From NCBI GenBank assembly GCA_947495425.1, contig CANLYR010000011.1, positions 1 to 64,000 on the forward strand: a stretch of 64,000 nucleotides of DNA, in the 5' to 3' direction. Under the pieces are notes generated by a model. It was given only the letters and a program-made list of their open reading frames with translations, was not told the DNA's origin and searched no databases. The stretch is from an uncultured Aquimarina sp. (lineage in GTDB: Bacteria; Bacteroidota; Bacteroidia; Flavobacteriales; Flavobacteriaceae). This document shows, in pieces, positions 12,401 to 19,657 of this stretch. Made by a program: the position numbers and the translations under genes. How positions within the stretch are numbered: the first letter of the stretch is position 1; each line of letters opens with the position of its first letter.

Positions 12401-12550
12401 GCAGTACCACTAAGAGGATTTATGTTTTCATTAATCATAGGTGTACTCATCGGTACATATTCCTCTTTATTTATCGCAACACCGATAATGTATGATACCG
12501 TTAGCAAAGTTGGCTTGAAGACTAAAGAAAAAGAAGTAGAAAAAAAGTAA
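9488..12550 (+). CDS. secDF: Protein translocase subunits SecD/SecF, fused (SecDF)
   Basis: One 1020-residue polypeptide carries both proton-motive-force-driven accessory subunits of the Sec translocon. The SecD half has an N-terminal membrane segment, the GLDLKGGINV motif (about residue 86), periplasmic P1 domains and five to six membrane helices (about 525-675). The SecF half starts near residue 700, with DFVGGRTYTVRF (about 733) and a second helix bundle (about 845-1000) ending in a lysine/glutamate-rich tail. The fusion is normal for Bacteroidota. Unusual is a roughly 60-residue acidic, threonine-rich insertion (about 268-331) inside the periplasmic head. A strong terminator follows. Confidence 0.96.
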   Translation: MQNKGLVRVFALLFGLVCVYQLSYTYLAYTKEAEAEAFAAQKYAEDVDNYSKLRETAERNYLDSIGKEEIFAGITYNDAKNKELNKGLDLKGGINVILQISVKDILKGLSNNSKDPSFNQALLATDEIQKNSQNTYIEDFFTEFEKIPDAKLASPDIFANKNLSDDITYDMTNDVVRPVLRRKIDESVTSAFEVLRKRIDKFGVTQPNIQRLGESGRILVELPGAKDVDRVKSLLQSTAQLEFWDVYKSEEIFPFLFSANTLLKEQADAANVEEDKEESEVEAKTETEVNEETEAEAVVDSTQVDTTKTDADTAIEDLLEDAEDSTDIQAQVNPLFDLIAVQGGQGGPVIVSVEKKNADQFMAYLNDPKVRALLPVEQRYAKFAWGKPEKDSEFLDLYAIKGNRDNEPELSGGVITDARQEYNQLGKVAVSMQMDGKGAKKWEEMTGRAFSQRSQIAVVLDDVVYSAPGVTTGAISGGRSEITGDFSIEEGQDLANVLRAGKLPASADIIQSEVVGPSLGQEAIDSGIMSFAIALVLILIWMIFYYGKAGAFADVALVVNILFIFGVLAGLKAVLTLPGIAGIVLTIGMSVDANVLIFERIREELAKGKSQADAIKDGFSNALSSILDANITTGLTGLILLVIGTGPIKGFATTLLIGILTSLFTAIFITRLFIDGYGKNGKELAFSTGATKNLFKNVNIDFLKKRKVAYVISGIIIAAGIGSLFTQGLDQGVDFVGGRTYTVRFAKDVVPTTVEKDLVAVFESAQAKTLGANNQLKITTKYKVNETGEGVDTEISTKLFEALKPYLTEGLTYDEFANGDEDKQVGIMSSMKVGPTIADDIKQAAFWSVLGSLIVVFLYILLRFRRWQFSLGAVAAVFHDVLIVLGVFSITWKFMPFNMEIDQAFIAAILTVIGYSLNDTVVVFDRIREFFQEHTGRKLDDNVNGALNSTLSRTLNTSLTTLLVLIAIFIFAVPLRGFMFSLIIGVLIGTYSSLFIATPIMYDTVSKVGLKTKEKEVEKK

Positions 12551-12570
12551 ATCGTTTTTCTTCATGATAA

Positions 12571-12605
12571 AAAAATCCGCTGCGAGCCCGCAGCGGATTT
12601 TTTTT
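12571..12605. terminator. Strong bidirectional terminator between secDF and DUF1206 gene
   Basis: GC-rich stem TCCGCTGCG / CGCAGCGGA with a 4-base loop, extended by an A-run and a T-run on either side. It lies between convergent genes and can serve both. Confidence 0.92.
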
Positions 12606-12641
12606 GAAGTACATTAATCTATTAATGCTATCATGATCAAA

Positions 12642-13415
12642 TTAATCATCAAACGATCTGTATTTTGCCATGGCAAACATATAGATTCCATAGCATAAGA
12701 GACCAATCGATACCAGTGCAAATAACCATGGACCTGATGTGCTTTGTTCTAAAAAAGAAAACGCTTCTTTGGTTCCTTTTACAGCCGTAGAGGACGATAA
12801 ATTCATACCGGCTTTAATAAACGAATACGCTATAATTCCAACAACAATCCCTCTTGATATTAATCCGGCATAGCCTATTTTTTTGATCCAACTTACTTTT
12901 TTTGAATTTGACATAGCACTCAGATTAAACTTTTTAAGAAAATCGCCTTTGATTGCTTTAATAAATTGATAAATACTTTTAATACCCAGACCAATGCCGA
13001 TAATAAGTAAAATATATTTTCCCGTTGGACCATCGATTGGCATACCACTACCACCACTTGATTGCTCTTTAAAAATCTCTACAATTGCATAAATACCTAG
13101 TGCCATATATACCGCACCACTTATAAAAAAGCTTATTCTCTTAATAATTCCCTTAGTATCGTTCCCAATACCTTCTGGGTCCTGGAGACTTTGAATACAT
13201 CTCCAAAATGCATAGCAAGCCAATCCTATACCCAGAAGACCTAAAATAATTTTTCCGAAAGCCTGATTTTCTAAAAATTCGATGATTTGTAGTTTTCCGG
13301 CTTTTTGTCCACCAAGGTTAAATGCTGCCATTAGTGCTAAAATACCAGTGAGTGCATACACAACACCCTTTGCAGTATACCCTATGTGCGCCACTGTTTT
13401 TATCTTTTGATCCAT
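12642..13415 (-). CDS. DUF1206 membrane protein
   Basis: A 257-residue polytopic membrane protein built of three repeats of about 80 residues, each with two membrane helices and a recurrent G(Y/F)xxxGxVYxxxG pattern (for example IGYTAKGVVYALTGI, FFISGAVYMALGIYAI, IGYAGLISRGIVVGIIAY). This is the DUF1206 architecture. No function is established. The gene is a single unit, convergent with secDF. Its upstream region contains no ideal promoter box. Confidence 0.85.
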   Translation of the reverse strand: MDQKIKTVAHIGYTAKGVVYALTGILALMAAFNLGGQKAGKLQIIEFLENQAFGKIILGLLGIGLACYAFWRCIQSLQDPEGIGNDTKGIIKRISFFISGAVYMALGIYAIVEIFKEQSSGGSGMPIDGPTGKYILLIIGIGLGIKSIYQFIKAIKGDFLKKFNLSAMSNSKKVSWIKKIGYAGLISRGIVVGIIAYSFIKAGMNLSSSTAVKGTKEAFSFLEQSTSGPWLFALVSIGLLCYGIYMFAMAKYRSFDD

Positions 13416-13779
13416 TTCTTATACTTTTTTATTAATACAATCAAAAGATAAAACGCCTCAATATAATAGTGTGACTGTAATGAAATAATGATTGATTCAT
13501 TTCCATATAGTCAGGCTATTAATGCAGGAAAATTTTATGAAGCCAAGGATCGTCTATATTCTGAAGGAGTTTGCCCGACAAAATGATGTTTTGCTGTTAA
13601 ATCCTGAGCTATAAGTTATTATGATGATTTTGTAATATTTATATTGATGTTTAGTAAGTCTTTCTATTTCCTTTTCTGGAGTGTTTTTTGATCCTTGTTG
13701 CACATTTATTTTTGTTATAAATACTAAAAGGAACATTGTTTTCAGCACAATTTTAAACATAGGGGGATAATTCGATGTA
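13416..13779. other. Intergenic region between DUF1206 and DUF192 genes
   Basis: About 360 bases. The only candidate content is a short minus-strand ORF (13554-13760, listed separately). A 32-codon plus-strand ORF at 13488-13586 has no support. No terminator or repeat is evident. Confidence 0.4.
13554..13760 (-). CDS. Possible small secreted peptide gene
   Basis: The ORF track gives 96 codons from 13844, but the first 28 overlap the DUF192 gene in another frame. From the internal ATG at 13760 it would encode 68 residues starting with a hydrophobic, signal-like stretch (MFKIVLKTMFLLVFITK) and then a lysine-rich polar tail. The start is 20 bases downstream of the DUF192 stop on the same strand, so it could be the second gene of that unit. 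No family is recognised, and it may be chance. Confidence 0.25.
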   Translation of the reverse strand: MFKIVLKTMFLLVFITKINVQQGSKNTPEKEIERLTKHQYKYYKIIIITYSSGFNSKTSFCRANSFRI

Positions 13780-14277
13780 TCATAATTTTGAAAAAGAAAT
13801 AGAATCTCCTGCTTTAAGATTCCATGTGTCGGTGAGTTTTGCATTTACTTCCAATACATATTGTGCAGGACCGTCAGAGGGTAATGAAGCTTCATTGAGC
13901 GGAATAGCATTTTTTTGAATACTTACTATCTTATTGTCAGCATTGATAAAAATAATATCTAAGGCAAATTCTGTGTTTTTCATATAAAAAGAGCGAGGGG
14001 CTTCCTCGGGAAATATAAACAGCATCCCTTGCTTGTCCTGCATGGATTTGCGATACATCAAACCAGTTTGAATTTGATAATCATCATCTGCAATCTCTAT
14101 ATCTAATGTAGTTATCGGGGTAGAAACCGAATCTTTTTGGGTATACAAAGAGAGCTCACCTTCTTTGGTAAACGTTACTTCCTTAACAAGGTTTTGGTTA
14201 TTCTTAGTGTCTGTTTTGCAAGAAAATATACTGAGTATAATGCAAGCTATAATTAGTAGATAGATGTTTTTTTTCAT
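13780..14277 (-). CDS. DUF192 domain lipoprotein
   Basis: A 165-residue predicted lipoprotein (lipobox LSIFSC). The body carries hallmark DUF192 segments: TGLMYRKSMQDKQGMLFIF, then PRSFYMKNTEFALDIIFI and a C-terminal YVLEVNA. The family is widespread, small and beta-rich; its role is not established. It lies downstream of the CreD cluster on the same strand, 90 bases after the creD stop, so it could be read through from that unit, but the gap is large enough for an own promoter. Confidence 0.88.
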   Translation of the reverse strand: MKKNIYLLIIACIILSIFSCKTDTKNNQNLVKEVTFTKEGELSLYTQKDSVSTPITTLDIEIADDDYQIQTGLMYRKSMQDKQGMLFIFPEEAPRSFYMKNTEFALDIIFINADNKIVSIQKNAIPLNEASLPSDGPAQYVLEVNAKLTDTWNLKAGDSISFSKL

Positions 14278-14367
14278 GGTTTTCTTCTTAGAGAAGCTAA
14301 AAGTAGATAAAAAAGTCGCTCTCCAAAAATTTGAATCACGACTTTTCTTAACTAACCAATCTTTATT

Positions 14368-15723
14368 TTAATCAGCACCCCAATCAATCTTGCGAGAAAT
14401 CATCATAATTGTTCCCAAAATTATAAACAAACCAATACTTCCTACCAATAGCGCATAATTTTCTAATTGAATAATCACAAATATGAATGTGTATAATGCA
14501 CTCAAAGAAGCAGCAATAAATCCCATAAACTTAAAACTTTTGAGTATAGCCTTGGAGTACGTTGAGATTAATAGCACTACGGCAATACCCGCAATAACAT
14601 AAGCATATAAAAAACTCGAATGTTCAGAAACAGAGATGAGTAAGGTATAAAACATAGTTAATGCCAAACCTATCATTAGATATTGAAAAGGATGGATATT
14701 TATTTTGCTTATGGTTTGAATTAAGAAGAAGACTAAAAAAGTGAGTGCAATCACTAAGTAGCCATATTTTGCAGCCCGTTCACTTTTTTGGTATTCATCT
14801 ACCGGAATAAGTAATTTAACTCCAAATGCAGATGAATCTATTTGTGGTAAATCTCCAAAAAACTCTTGCTCAAACTCTCTGTTAATTTGTAGCACTTTCC
14901 AATTTGCCTTAAAACCATTTTCTGTAATTTCTTTGGTTTTTGTATCAGGCAAATAATTCCCATTAAAACTAGGGGATGCCCAATTTGAAATAATGGAGAC
15001 ATTCGTTTCTCTTCCTACGGGAATAAAACGCAGTTGTTCACTACCATTAATACTAAGGGCTATATTGAAGTCAATAGTATTTTCTTTGGGTAATGACGCT
15101 TCTTTCAGAAATTTGGTCTCTAGTGTATTGGTGTACGATTTTTTAGTATATCGCGATCGTAGTGGATAGTTTTCTTTCCCTAATTGTAGTTCTAGATTAC
15201 TTCTAATTCCTTTTAGGTTGGTAGAATTAATAATAACAGTTGCTTTATTCCATAGAATATCTTCATCATCAATGTCTTGCGTTTCAAAACTTGGAGCAAT
15301 AAAAGAACCTTTCATGTTCATATCTGCAGTATAGACTACAGATTCGTAGATACTTCTTCCCAGTGTTTCAGACTCGATAGTAGCATTTATATCTAAGGTA
15401 TTTGGGAAGAAGAATGCATTTTTTATAGTAATGATATTTTCTTCGGTATATGATTTGGTTTTTTCATCCCAACTCTTTTTGAGGGTGTGAGTTTGGTATG
15501 GGATTTTAAGTACGGGGCCGTATAGTAATACTTCATTTCCCCATTTTTGGTTTATTTCTTTTACAACTTCTTCTTGTCTAAAAGCACGCTCTTGTATTAA
15601 GCTTTTAATATAAGATAATGGAATTAGCAATACGAGAATGAGTATACCTACCATTAGCATTCGTACGGTTATAGATGTTTTGAGCCATTGCGTAAAGGAC
15701 TTTTTTTGTTTTTTGGTTTCCAT
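14368..15723 (-). CDS. creD: CreD family inner-membrane protein
   Basis: A 451-residue inner-membrane protein. One helix lies near residues 20-40, then a large periplasmic domain of about 280 residues containing WGNEVLLYGPVLKIPY and FNGNYLPDTK. Several C-terminal helices follow (about 315-445), including INIHPFQYLMIGLALTMFYTLLIS, which is typical of CreD ('cell envelope integrity protein', tied to beta-lactam or envelope stress in other bacteria). It is the last clear member of a minus-strand cluster led by a membrane protein and a winged-helix regulator. A CreD gene next to a small winged-helix regulator is, to my knowledge, a recurring arrangement in Bacteroidota. Confidence 0.9.
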   Translation of the reverse strand: METKKQKKSFTQWLKTSITVRMLMVGILILVLLIPLSYIKSLIQERAFRQEEVVKEINQKWGNEVLLYGPVLKIPYQTHTLKKSWDEKTKSYTEENIITIKNAFFFPNTLDINATIESETLGRSIYESVVYTADMNMKGSFIAPSFETQDIDDEDILWNKATVIINSTNLKGIRSNLELQLGKENYPLRSRYTKKSYTNTLETKFLKEASLPKENTIDFNIALSINGSEQLRFIPVGRETNVSIISNWASPSFNGNYLPDTKTKEITENGFKANWKVLQINREFEQEFFGDLPQIDSSAFGVKLLIPVDEYQKSERAAKYGYLVIALTFLVFFLIQTISKINIHPFQYLMIGLALTMFYTLLISVSEHSSFLYAYVIAGIAVVLLISTYSKAILKSFKFMGFIAASLSALYTFIFVIIQLENYALLVGSIGLFIILGTIMMISRKIDWGAD

Positions 15724-15776
15724 AAGTATAAAAATTTATTGTATTTGTTTTTGTTATAAAAGGCATAGCGATATCT

Positions 15777-16427
15777 TCACTTGTCTTTTTGAAACTGTTG
15801 AATCAATTGATACGTGATGATTAAAAAAATACCAAAGCCAAGCGTAAACCCCCAAGTGTTTATATGTTGAATAGGAAATATGATTCTTTTAGCTACATCA
15901 GACAGAATTCCGACAGGGTCTTGAAGAATGTCCCAGCTGTTCCATCGTAAAACTCTACCCAGATAAATTCCAAATCCACAAAGAAGTAAAACGAGATAAG
16001 TAATGTAATTGGTATTTTGCTTTGATAACTGCTCCTCAAGTAGTTTTTGCATCATTTTTAATGAAGCAAATCCTATAATCATTCCGTTTATAGCAAAAGA
16101 TAGAATTAGTAACACATCAAACCAGACAGATTGTAGTGTACTCAATCTAATGTGTTGTAAATCGGTTAAGATATATGGTGAATTGGGTAGAAATGCTAAC
16201 CAAAATACAAATCCAGACCAGAATATAAATCGATTTGTTTTTTGGATACTCAATGCCATTGTAATTCCGTAGGGAATGCAGGCTAAAAAAAGGTTCCAAA
16301 CGAGGAACAGATAAAATATTTCATCTGTTTTTATGATCCTGATGAGCAGTACTAGTAGACTAAATGCTGTTGAAGCGATAAAGCCTTTAAAAAAAGGAGT
16401 CTGTTTGTATATGATATCCATGTTCAT
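15777..16427 (-). CDS. DUF1361 membrane protein
   Basis: A 216-residue protein with about six to seven membrane helices. It contains the DUF1361 signatures LVWNLFLACIPY, WLAFLPNSPYILTDLQHI and YLGRVLRWNSWDI. The ORF offers two close ATGs (residues 1 and 3), and either is acceptable. It lies six bases after the stop of the upstream small membrane gene and 53 bases before creD, so it is part of the same likely operon. Function is unknown; the context suggests the cell envelope. Confidence 0.85.
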   Translation of the reverse strand: MNMDIIYKQTPFFKGFIASTAFSLLVLLIRIIKTDEIFYLFLVWNLFLACIPYGITMALSIQKTNRFIFWSGFVFWLAFLPNSPYILTDLQHIRLSTLQSVWFDVLLILSFAINGMIIGFASLKMMQKLLEEQLSKQNTNYITYLVLLLCGFGIYLGRVLRWNSWDILQDPVGILSDVAKRIIFPIQHINTWGFTLGFGIFLIITYQLIQQFQKDK

Positions 16428-16433
16428 GTCTTT

Positions 16434-16742
16434 TTAGATGTACTGGTATTGATTACCTGCGATGATTGAGATATAGCCAAGCGTAATTGGGATATTGAGT
16501 AAAACGAGGAGTATCGTTGTGAGGTTTTCTTTGTAATACTGATGATTAATAATTGAATTAGCTAGCAGACCTATAAGCGTAATTCCGTTTAGGACAGAAG
16601 CAATAAGCACGTAACAAAAGCCAATTTGTAACAAAACATTAGATCCAAAAATCAAAAATAGGAGTAGTAGCATTGTGCCCAATAAAAAGCTTATGGTTGC
16701 TATGCGCAATGCGTTTTTGTTTATAGGTTGTATAGTATTCAT
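16434..16742 (-). CDS. Small three-helix membrane protein
   Basis: The ORF track starts at 16862, inside the Coq4-like gene in another frame. The ATG at 16742 is preferred because it overlaps the upstream stop as ATGA, the usual sign of coupled translation. It then encodes 102 residues with three predicted membrane helices and short loops. No family is recognised. Its position between the Coq4-like and DUF1361 genes in a tightly packed operon is the only hint of a role. Confidence 0.7.
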   Translation of the reverse strand: MNTIQPINKNALRIATISFLLGTMLLLLFLIFGSNVLLQIGFCYVLIASVLNGITLIGLLANSIINHQYYKENLTTILLVLLNIPITLGYISIIAGNQYQYI

Positions 16743-17200
16743 AAGGATGTGATTAAAAATGTATTTTGTATTTTTTGTAAAGGTTGTCCTAATAGTTTCT
16801 TGTAATCCAGCTGATAAAAAGGGTATGCTGATTTTCCTTTTTGAAATGCTTTTTTGAAGCACCTAATCTGATCAGGGTAGAGTAGAGTACCTAAAAAAAT
16901 GACAAGAAATAGATACATACTTTTTTTACCGTTACCCAATAGATAGTATTGCATAGCGATTTCTTCTGAAACCGAAATTCCAGTATTGGTTAACACATGA
17001 AAAGCATCGTGATTTTCGAGTTTAGGTTGCGGGCTGAAATTATATTTGATTAAAAAACATCCCAAATGAAATCCTAAACTATCTCTTGGGTATTGAATAA
17101 GTGTTTTTGATGTAATATCCCAAGGGGTGTTCTTTTTAAACCATTTCTGGTAAGGTTTTTTACTCCACTCATATATCGTTTCTAAAATAAATGCTCTCAT
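16739..17200 (-). CDS. Coq4-like protein
   Basis: A 153-residue protein containing HDAFH followed 11 residues later by glutamate (residues 64-80), an exact match to the HDxxH-x11-E zinc motif of the Coq4 family of ubiquinone biosynthesis. The surrounding FHLGCFLIKY and a C-terminal hydrophobic LFLVIFLGTLLYPDQI also fit a peripheral membrane protein. Flavobacteria normally make menaquinone, not ubiquinone, so the function here is open; lipid or quinone binding is only an inference. The start is preceded by a 17-bp palindrome (17218-17234) shared with the gene at 18211. It is translationally coupled to the next gene. Confidence 0.75.
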   Translation of the reverse strand: MRAFILETIYEWSKKPYQKWFKKNTPWDITSKTLIQYPRDSLGFHLGCFLIKYNFSPQPKLENHDAFHVLTNTGISVSEEIAMQYYLLGNGKKSMYLFLVIFLGTLLYPDQIRCFKKAFQKGKSAYPFYQLDYKKLLGQPLQKIQNTFLITSL

Positions 17201-17217
17201 AAATCTCTTTTAAAAGT

Positions 17218-17234
17218 ACTTTGAATTTCAAAGT
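17218..17234. promoter_or_regulatory. Palindromic operator candidate, site 1 (upstream of the Coq4-like gene)
   Basis: ACTTTGAA-T-TTCAAAGT is a perfect palindrome with 8-bp arms, located 17 bases before the Coq4-like start codon. The flanks (AAAGT on the left, AAAAT on the right) are shared with site 2 at 18221. On the minus strand it includes TTACTTTG, one base off the -7 consensus, so bound protein would cover the promoter. Confidence 0.6.
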
Positions 17235-17254
17235 AAAATGATAAAAAAATATAG

Positions 17255-17548
17255 TTATTGTTTTAGTAGCTTTTCAATAGCTTCAACATGTTTTTTAAAT
17301 GCCTCACGTCCTTTTTTTGTTGCACTATATCTTGTGTTTGGTTTTCGGCCTATAAATGATTTTTCGACGATAATATATTCCTCTTTTTCCAAAGCTTTAG
17401 TGTGGCTAGCAAGATTGCCATCAGTCGCACCAAGAAGTTCTTTTAGCATTTTAAAATCAGCAAATTCATTAACCACTAATATCGACATGATTCCTAATCG
17501 AATTCGATGATCAAAAGCTTTGTTTATGTTGTGTATTATATTTTTCAT
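17255..17548 (-). CDS. Winged-helix transcriptional regulator
   Basis: A 97-residue protein that is essentially one winged-helix DNA-binding domain. FDHRIRLGIMSILVVNEFADF leads into the helix-turn-helix (KMLKELLGATDGNLASHTKALE), then the wing (YIIVEKSFIGRKPNTRYSATKKGREAF). This is the MarR/PadR-like 'HTH_34' type common beside membrane proteins in Bacteroidota. No ligand-binding domain is present. It lies 57 bases after the membrane gene at 18211-17606 and 54 bases before the Coq4-like gene. Palindromes at both operon starts are the obvious candidate binding sites, so it probably represses its own unit. Confidence 0.88.
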   Translation of the reverse strand: MKNIIHNINKAFDHRIRLGIMSILVVNEFADFKMLKELLGATDGNLASHTKALEKEEYIIVEKSFIGRKPNTRYSATKKGREAFKKHVEAIEKLLKQ

Positions 17549-17605
17549 TCTTGTTTCCGCCTATGCGAAAATCCTTTTAAATTATTAGCAAGTATCTATG
17601 CCATG

Positions 17606-18211
17606 TTATCGATCGTGATTGAGATAGATCAAGCTTCCATAAATAATATGCATGACTCCAAATCCAAGGACCCAAAACCAAAATCCATAACCAGGATACA
17701 CTGCACAGATCAAACCTAATATTATTTCTGCATATCCCAAATATTTTACATTACCAATAGTATATTTTGATGCATTTACTAATGCGAGTCCATAAAAAAT
17801 AAGCATTAATGATCCTGTAAGGCCATAATGATGACTAGAAATTTTTATGAGAATATAAATACCTCCTGTAATCAATGGTATCAGAAAAGCAGTAAGTAAT
17901 CTTTTAGAAGTACCATTCCATAAGGTTTCCTTATTTTTTTTGGCTTTTCTTGTACTTAGCCAAATAGCGGTAGCAATGCTCAGTACAGCAACAGCAAGTA
18001 GGTCAAACAAAATATAGTTGAATGTTCTACTATCAAGAATTAAATATTCTCTACCACTGATACTTACAAGGTAATAGGCTATGGCGGCTCCTATTAAGGC
18101 ATAGATTCCTGCCATGATTCCTGATAAACCACTTAGAGAGAAAAAGCGTGATGATTTGTTCATCAAGTCTTTGATCTCGGTAATATCTTTTAAATATTCT
18201 TCTGCGCTCAT
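17606..18211 (-). CDS. Six-helix membrane protein paired with a winged-helix regulator
   Basis: A 201-residue protein with a short cytoplasmic N-terminus (MSAEEYLKDITEIKDLMNKS) followed by about six membrane helices. Segments such as FFSLSGLSGIMAGIYALIGA and YPGYGFWFWVLGFGVMHIIYG are typical of a flavobacterial family that I know only as hypothetical. It is the first gene of the minus-strand cluster and its start codon is nine bases from palindrome site 2. It may be the sensor or the effector of the system led by the downstream regulator; that is inference. Confidence 0.75.
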   Translation of the reverse strand: MSAEEYLKDITEIKDLMNKSSRFFSLSGLSGIMAGIYALIGAAIAYYLVSISGREYLILDSRTFNYILFDLLAVAVLSIATAIWLSTRKAKKNKETLWNGTSKRLLTAFLIPLITGGIYILIKISSHHYGLTGSLMLIFYGLALVNASKYTIGNVKYLGYAEIILGLICAVYPGYGFWFWVLGFGVMHIIYGSLIYLNHDR

Positions 18212-18220
18212 TTTTAAAGT

Positions 18221-18237
18221 ACTTTGAAATACAAAGT
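18221..18237. promoter_or_regulatory. Palindromic operator candidate, site 2 (upstream of the cluster)
   Basis: ACTTTG-AAATA-CAAAGT, the same half-sites and 5-base spacing as site 1 at 17218-17234 and the same flanking AAAGT and AAAAT. It is nine bases from the start codon of the first cluster gene and overlaps a near-consensus -7 box on the minus strand. Confidence 0.6.
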
Positions 18238-18294
18238 AAAATTAAAATATTGAGATGTGCAAATGATTTTTTATAATTAGTGATTACAAAATCC

Positions 18295-18302
18295 TATTTT
18301 TG
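18295..18302 (+). promoter_or_regulatory. -7 box of DUF1801 gene; predicts a leaderless message
   Basis: TATTTTTG is an exact TAnnTTTG match ending four bases before the ATG at 18307, so transcription should begin at about the start codon. No -33 TTG is seen. Confidence 0.5.
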
Positions 18303-18306
18303 AGCT

Positions 18307-18669
18307 ATGAACCCTGCAGAAGAATATATCTTAAGACAAGCTGAACCTTTTAAAACAATAGTATTGCATGTACAGGTACTTATAGAAAATACTATTCCTT
18401 CAGTAGCATTGAAGTATAAGTACAAAATACCATTTTATTACATAGAGGAAAGGCCTTTTTGTTATCTCAATGTTGTCGCCAAAAAAGGATATGTTGATGT
18501 AGGATTCTGGAATGCAGGACATATCACGGTACACCTAGAACACATGACAACCGCAGGTCGTAAAGTAATGAAATCACTACGATACTTTGATATAGAAGAC
18601 ATCAACGAAACTATTTTAATTGAAGTTTTGCAAAATGCTTACGAAGTAAAAGACAAGAAGTTTTATTAG
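18307..18669 (+). CDS. DUF1801 domain protein
   Basis: A 120-residue cytoplasmic protein of the DUF1801 (YdhG-like) fold: PAEEYILRQAEPFKTIVLHV, then the characteristic LKYKYKIPFYYIEERPFCYLN and GYVDVGFWNAGHI, and a C-terminal ILIEVLQNAYEVK. The family is related in fold to iron chaperone frataxin-like proteins, but no activity is established. It is convergent with kdsA with only three bases between stop codons, so the two 3' ends may interfere. Confidence 0.85.
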   Translation: MNPAEEYILRQAEPFKTIVLHVQVLIENTIPSVALKYKYKIPFYYIEERPFCYLNVVAKKGYVDVGFWNAGHITVHLEHMTTAGRKVMKSLRYFDIEDINETILIEVLQNAYEVKDKKFY

Positions 18670-18672
18670 GTG

Positions 18673-19491
18673 TTATAACGTATTTACAGTCTGCCTAATG
18701 GCAACCAAATTACTTAATAGTTTTTCTAAATATTGAAGATCTAGCATATTAGCGCCGTCACTCTTTGCAGTAGCGGGGTCAAAATGAGTTTCAATAAATA
18801 AGCCATCAACTCCTGTTGCTATTCCTGCACGAGCAATAGTTTCAATCATATCAGGTCTTCCTCCAGTGACTCCACTAGATTGATTAGGTTGTTGTAAAGA
18901 GTGTGTGACATCAAGAACGGTGGTTCCATATTGTTTCATGGTAGGGATTCCTCTAAAATCTACGATCATATCCTGGTACCCAAACATGGTACCTCGATCT
19001 GTGATCATTGCATTATCATTACCGCTATCCTTTACTTTTTTTACGGCATGTTGCATTGCTTCCGGACTCATAAATTGTCCTTTCTTTAGGTTTACCGTTT
19101 TACCCGTTTTTGCTGCGGCAACTACAAGATCTGTTTGGCGTACTAAAAATGCTGGAATCTGTAAAATATCAACATATGCTGCCGCCATTGCTGCATCTTC
19201 ATTTTCATGTATATCAGTTACTGTAGGAACTTCAAAAGTCTCCCCAACTTTGCGTAAAATTTTCAATGCTTTTTCATTGCCAATTCCTGTAAAACTATCA
19301 ATACGACTACGATTTGCCTTTTTAAAAGATCCTTTAAAAACATACGGTATTTTTAAATCTGATGTAATTTCGACTACGCGCTCTGCAATTCGTAATGCCA
19401 TTTCTTCACTTTCTATGGCGCAAGGACCAGCAAGAAGAAAGAAATTATTAGCGTCGAGATGGTTTAAATTTGGTATGTTTTTTAGTTGCAT
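18673..19491 (-). CDS. kdsA: 3-deoxy-8-phosphooctulonate (KDO 8-phosphate) synthase
   Basis: Condenses phosphoenolpyruvate with arabinose 5-phosphate to KDO 8-phosphate, the first committed step towards KDO of lipopolysaccharide. The 272-residue sequence has FLLAGPCAIESEE near residue 18, FKGSFKKANRSR near 52, TDIHE, GTMFGYQDMIVDFRGIP and GGRPDMIETIARAG, all diagnostic of KdsA. It is distinguished from the related DAHP synthase by this set and by its length. An exact -7 box (TATCTTTG on the minus strand) lies 22 bases upstream of the ATG, so it is transcribed alone. Confidence 0.96.
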   Translation of the reverse strand: MQLKNIPNLNHLDANNFFLLAGPCAIESEEMALRIAERVVEITSDLKIPYVFKGSFKKANRSRIDSFTGIGNEKALKILRKVGETFEVPTVTDIHENEDAAMAAAYVDILQIPAFLVRQTDLVVAAAKTGKTVNLKKGQFMSPEAMQHAVKKVKDSGNDNAMITDRGTMFGYQDMIVDFRGIPTMKQYGTTVLDVTHSLQQPNQSSGVTGGRPDMIETIARAGIATGVDGLFIETHFDPATAKSDGANMLDLQYLEKLLSNLVAIRQTVNTL

Positions 19492-19512
19492 GACAGGCGA
19501 TATTTAAGACAA

Positions 19513-19520
19513 CAAAGATA
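19513..19520 (-). promoter_or_regulatory. -7 promoter box of kdsA
   Basis: On the minus strand this reads TATCTTTG, an exact match. A TTTTG is found 24 bases further upstream (19545-19549), somewhat beyond the usual spacing. Confidence 0.6.
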
Positions 19521-19627
19521 GAAGTTTTATGATGAGAATTAATGCAAAAGGGGTAAAGAGTTTTCAAACCAATGTTATAGGTTTTTAAATAACAAGCAAA
19601 TTATAGGTAATCTGTCAAAATAACTCG

Positions 19628-19635
19628 TACCTTTG
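19628..19635 (+). promoter_or_regulatory. -7 promoter box of typA
   Basis: TACCTTTG, an exact TAnnTTTG match 22 bases before the typA ATG. No clear -33 TTG is present. Confidence 0.6.
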
Positions 19636-19657
19636 CAGCCTTAAAAATGAGGCGTTT

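Noticed and set aside
13488-13586. 32-codon plus-strand ORF after DUF1206
   Set aside because: No promoter box, no conserved pattern, arbitrary length; considered chance.
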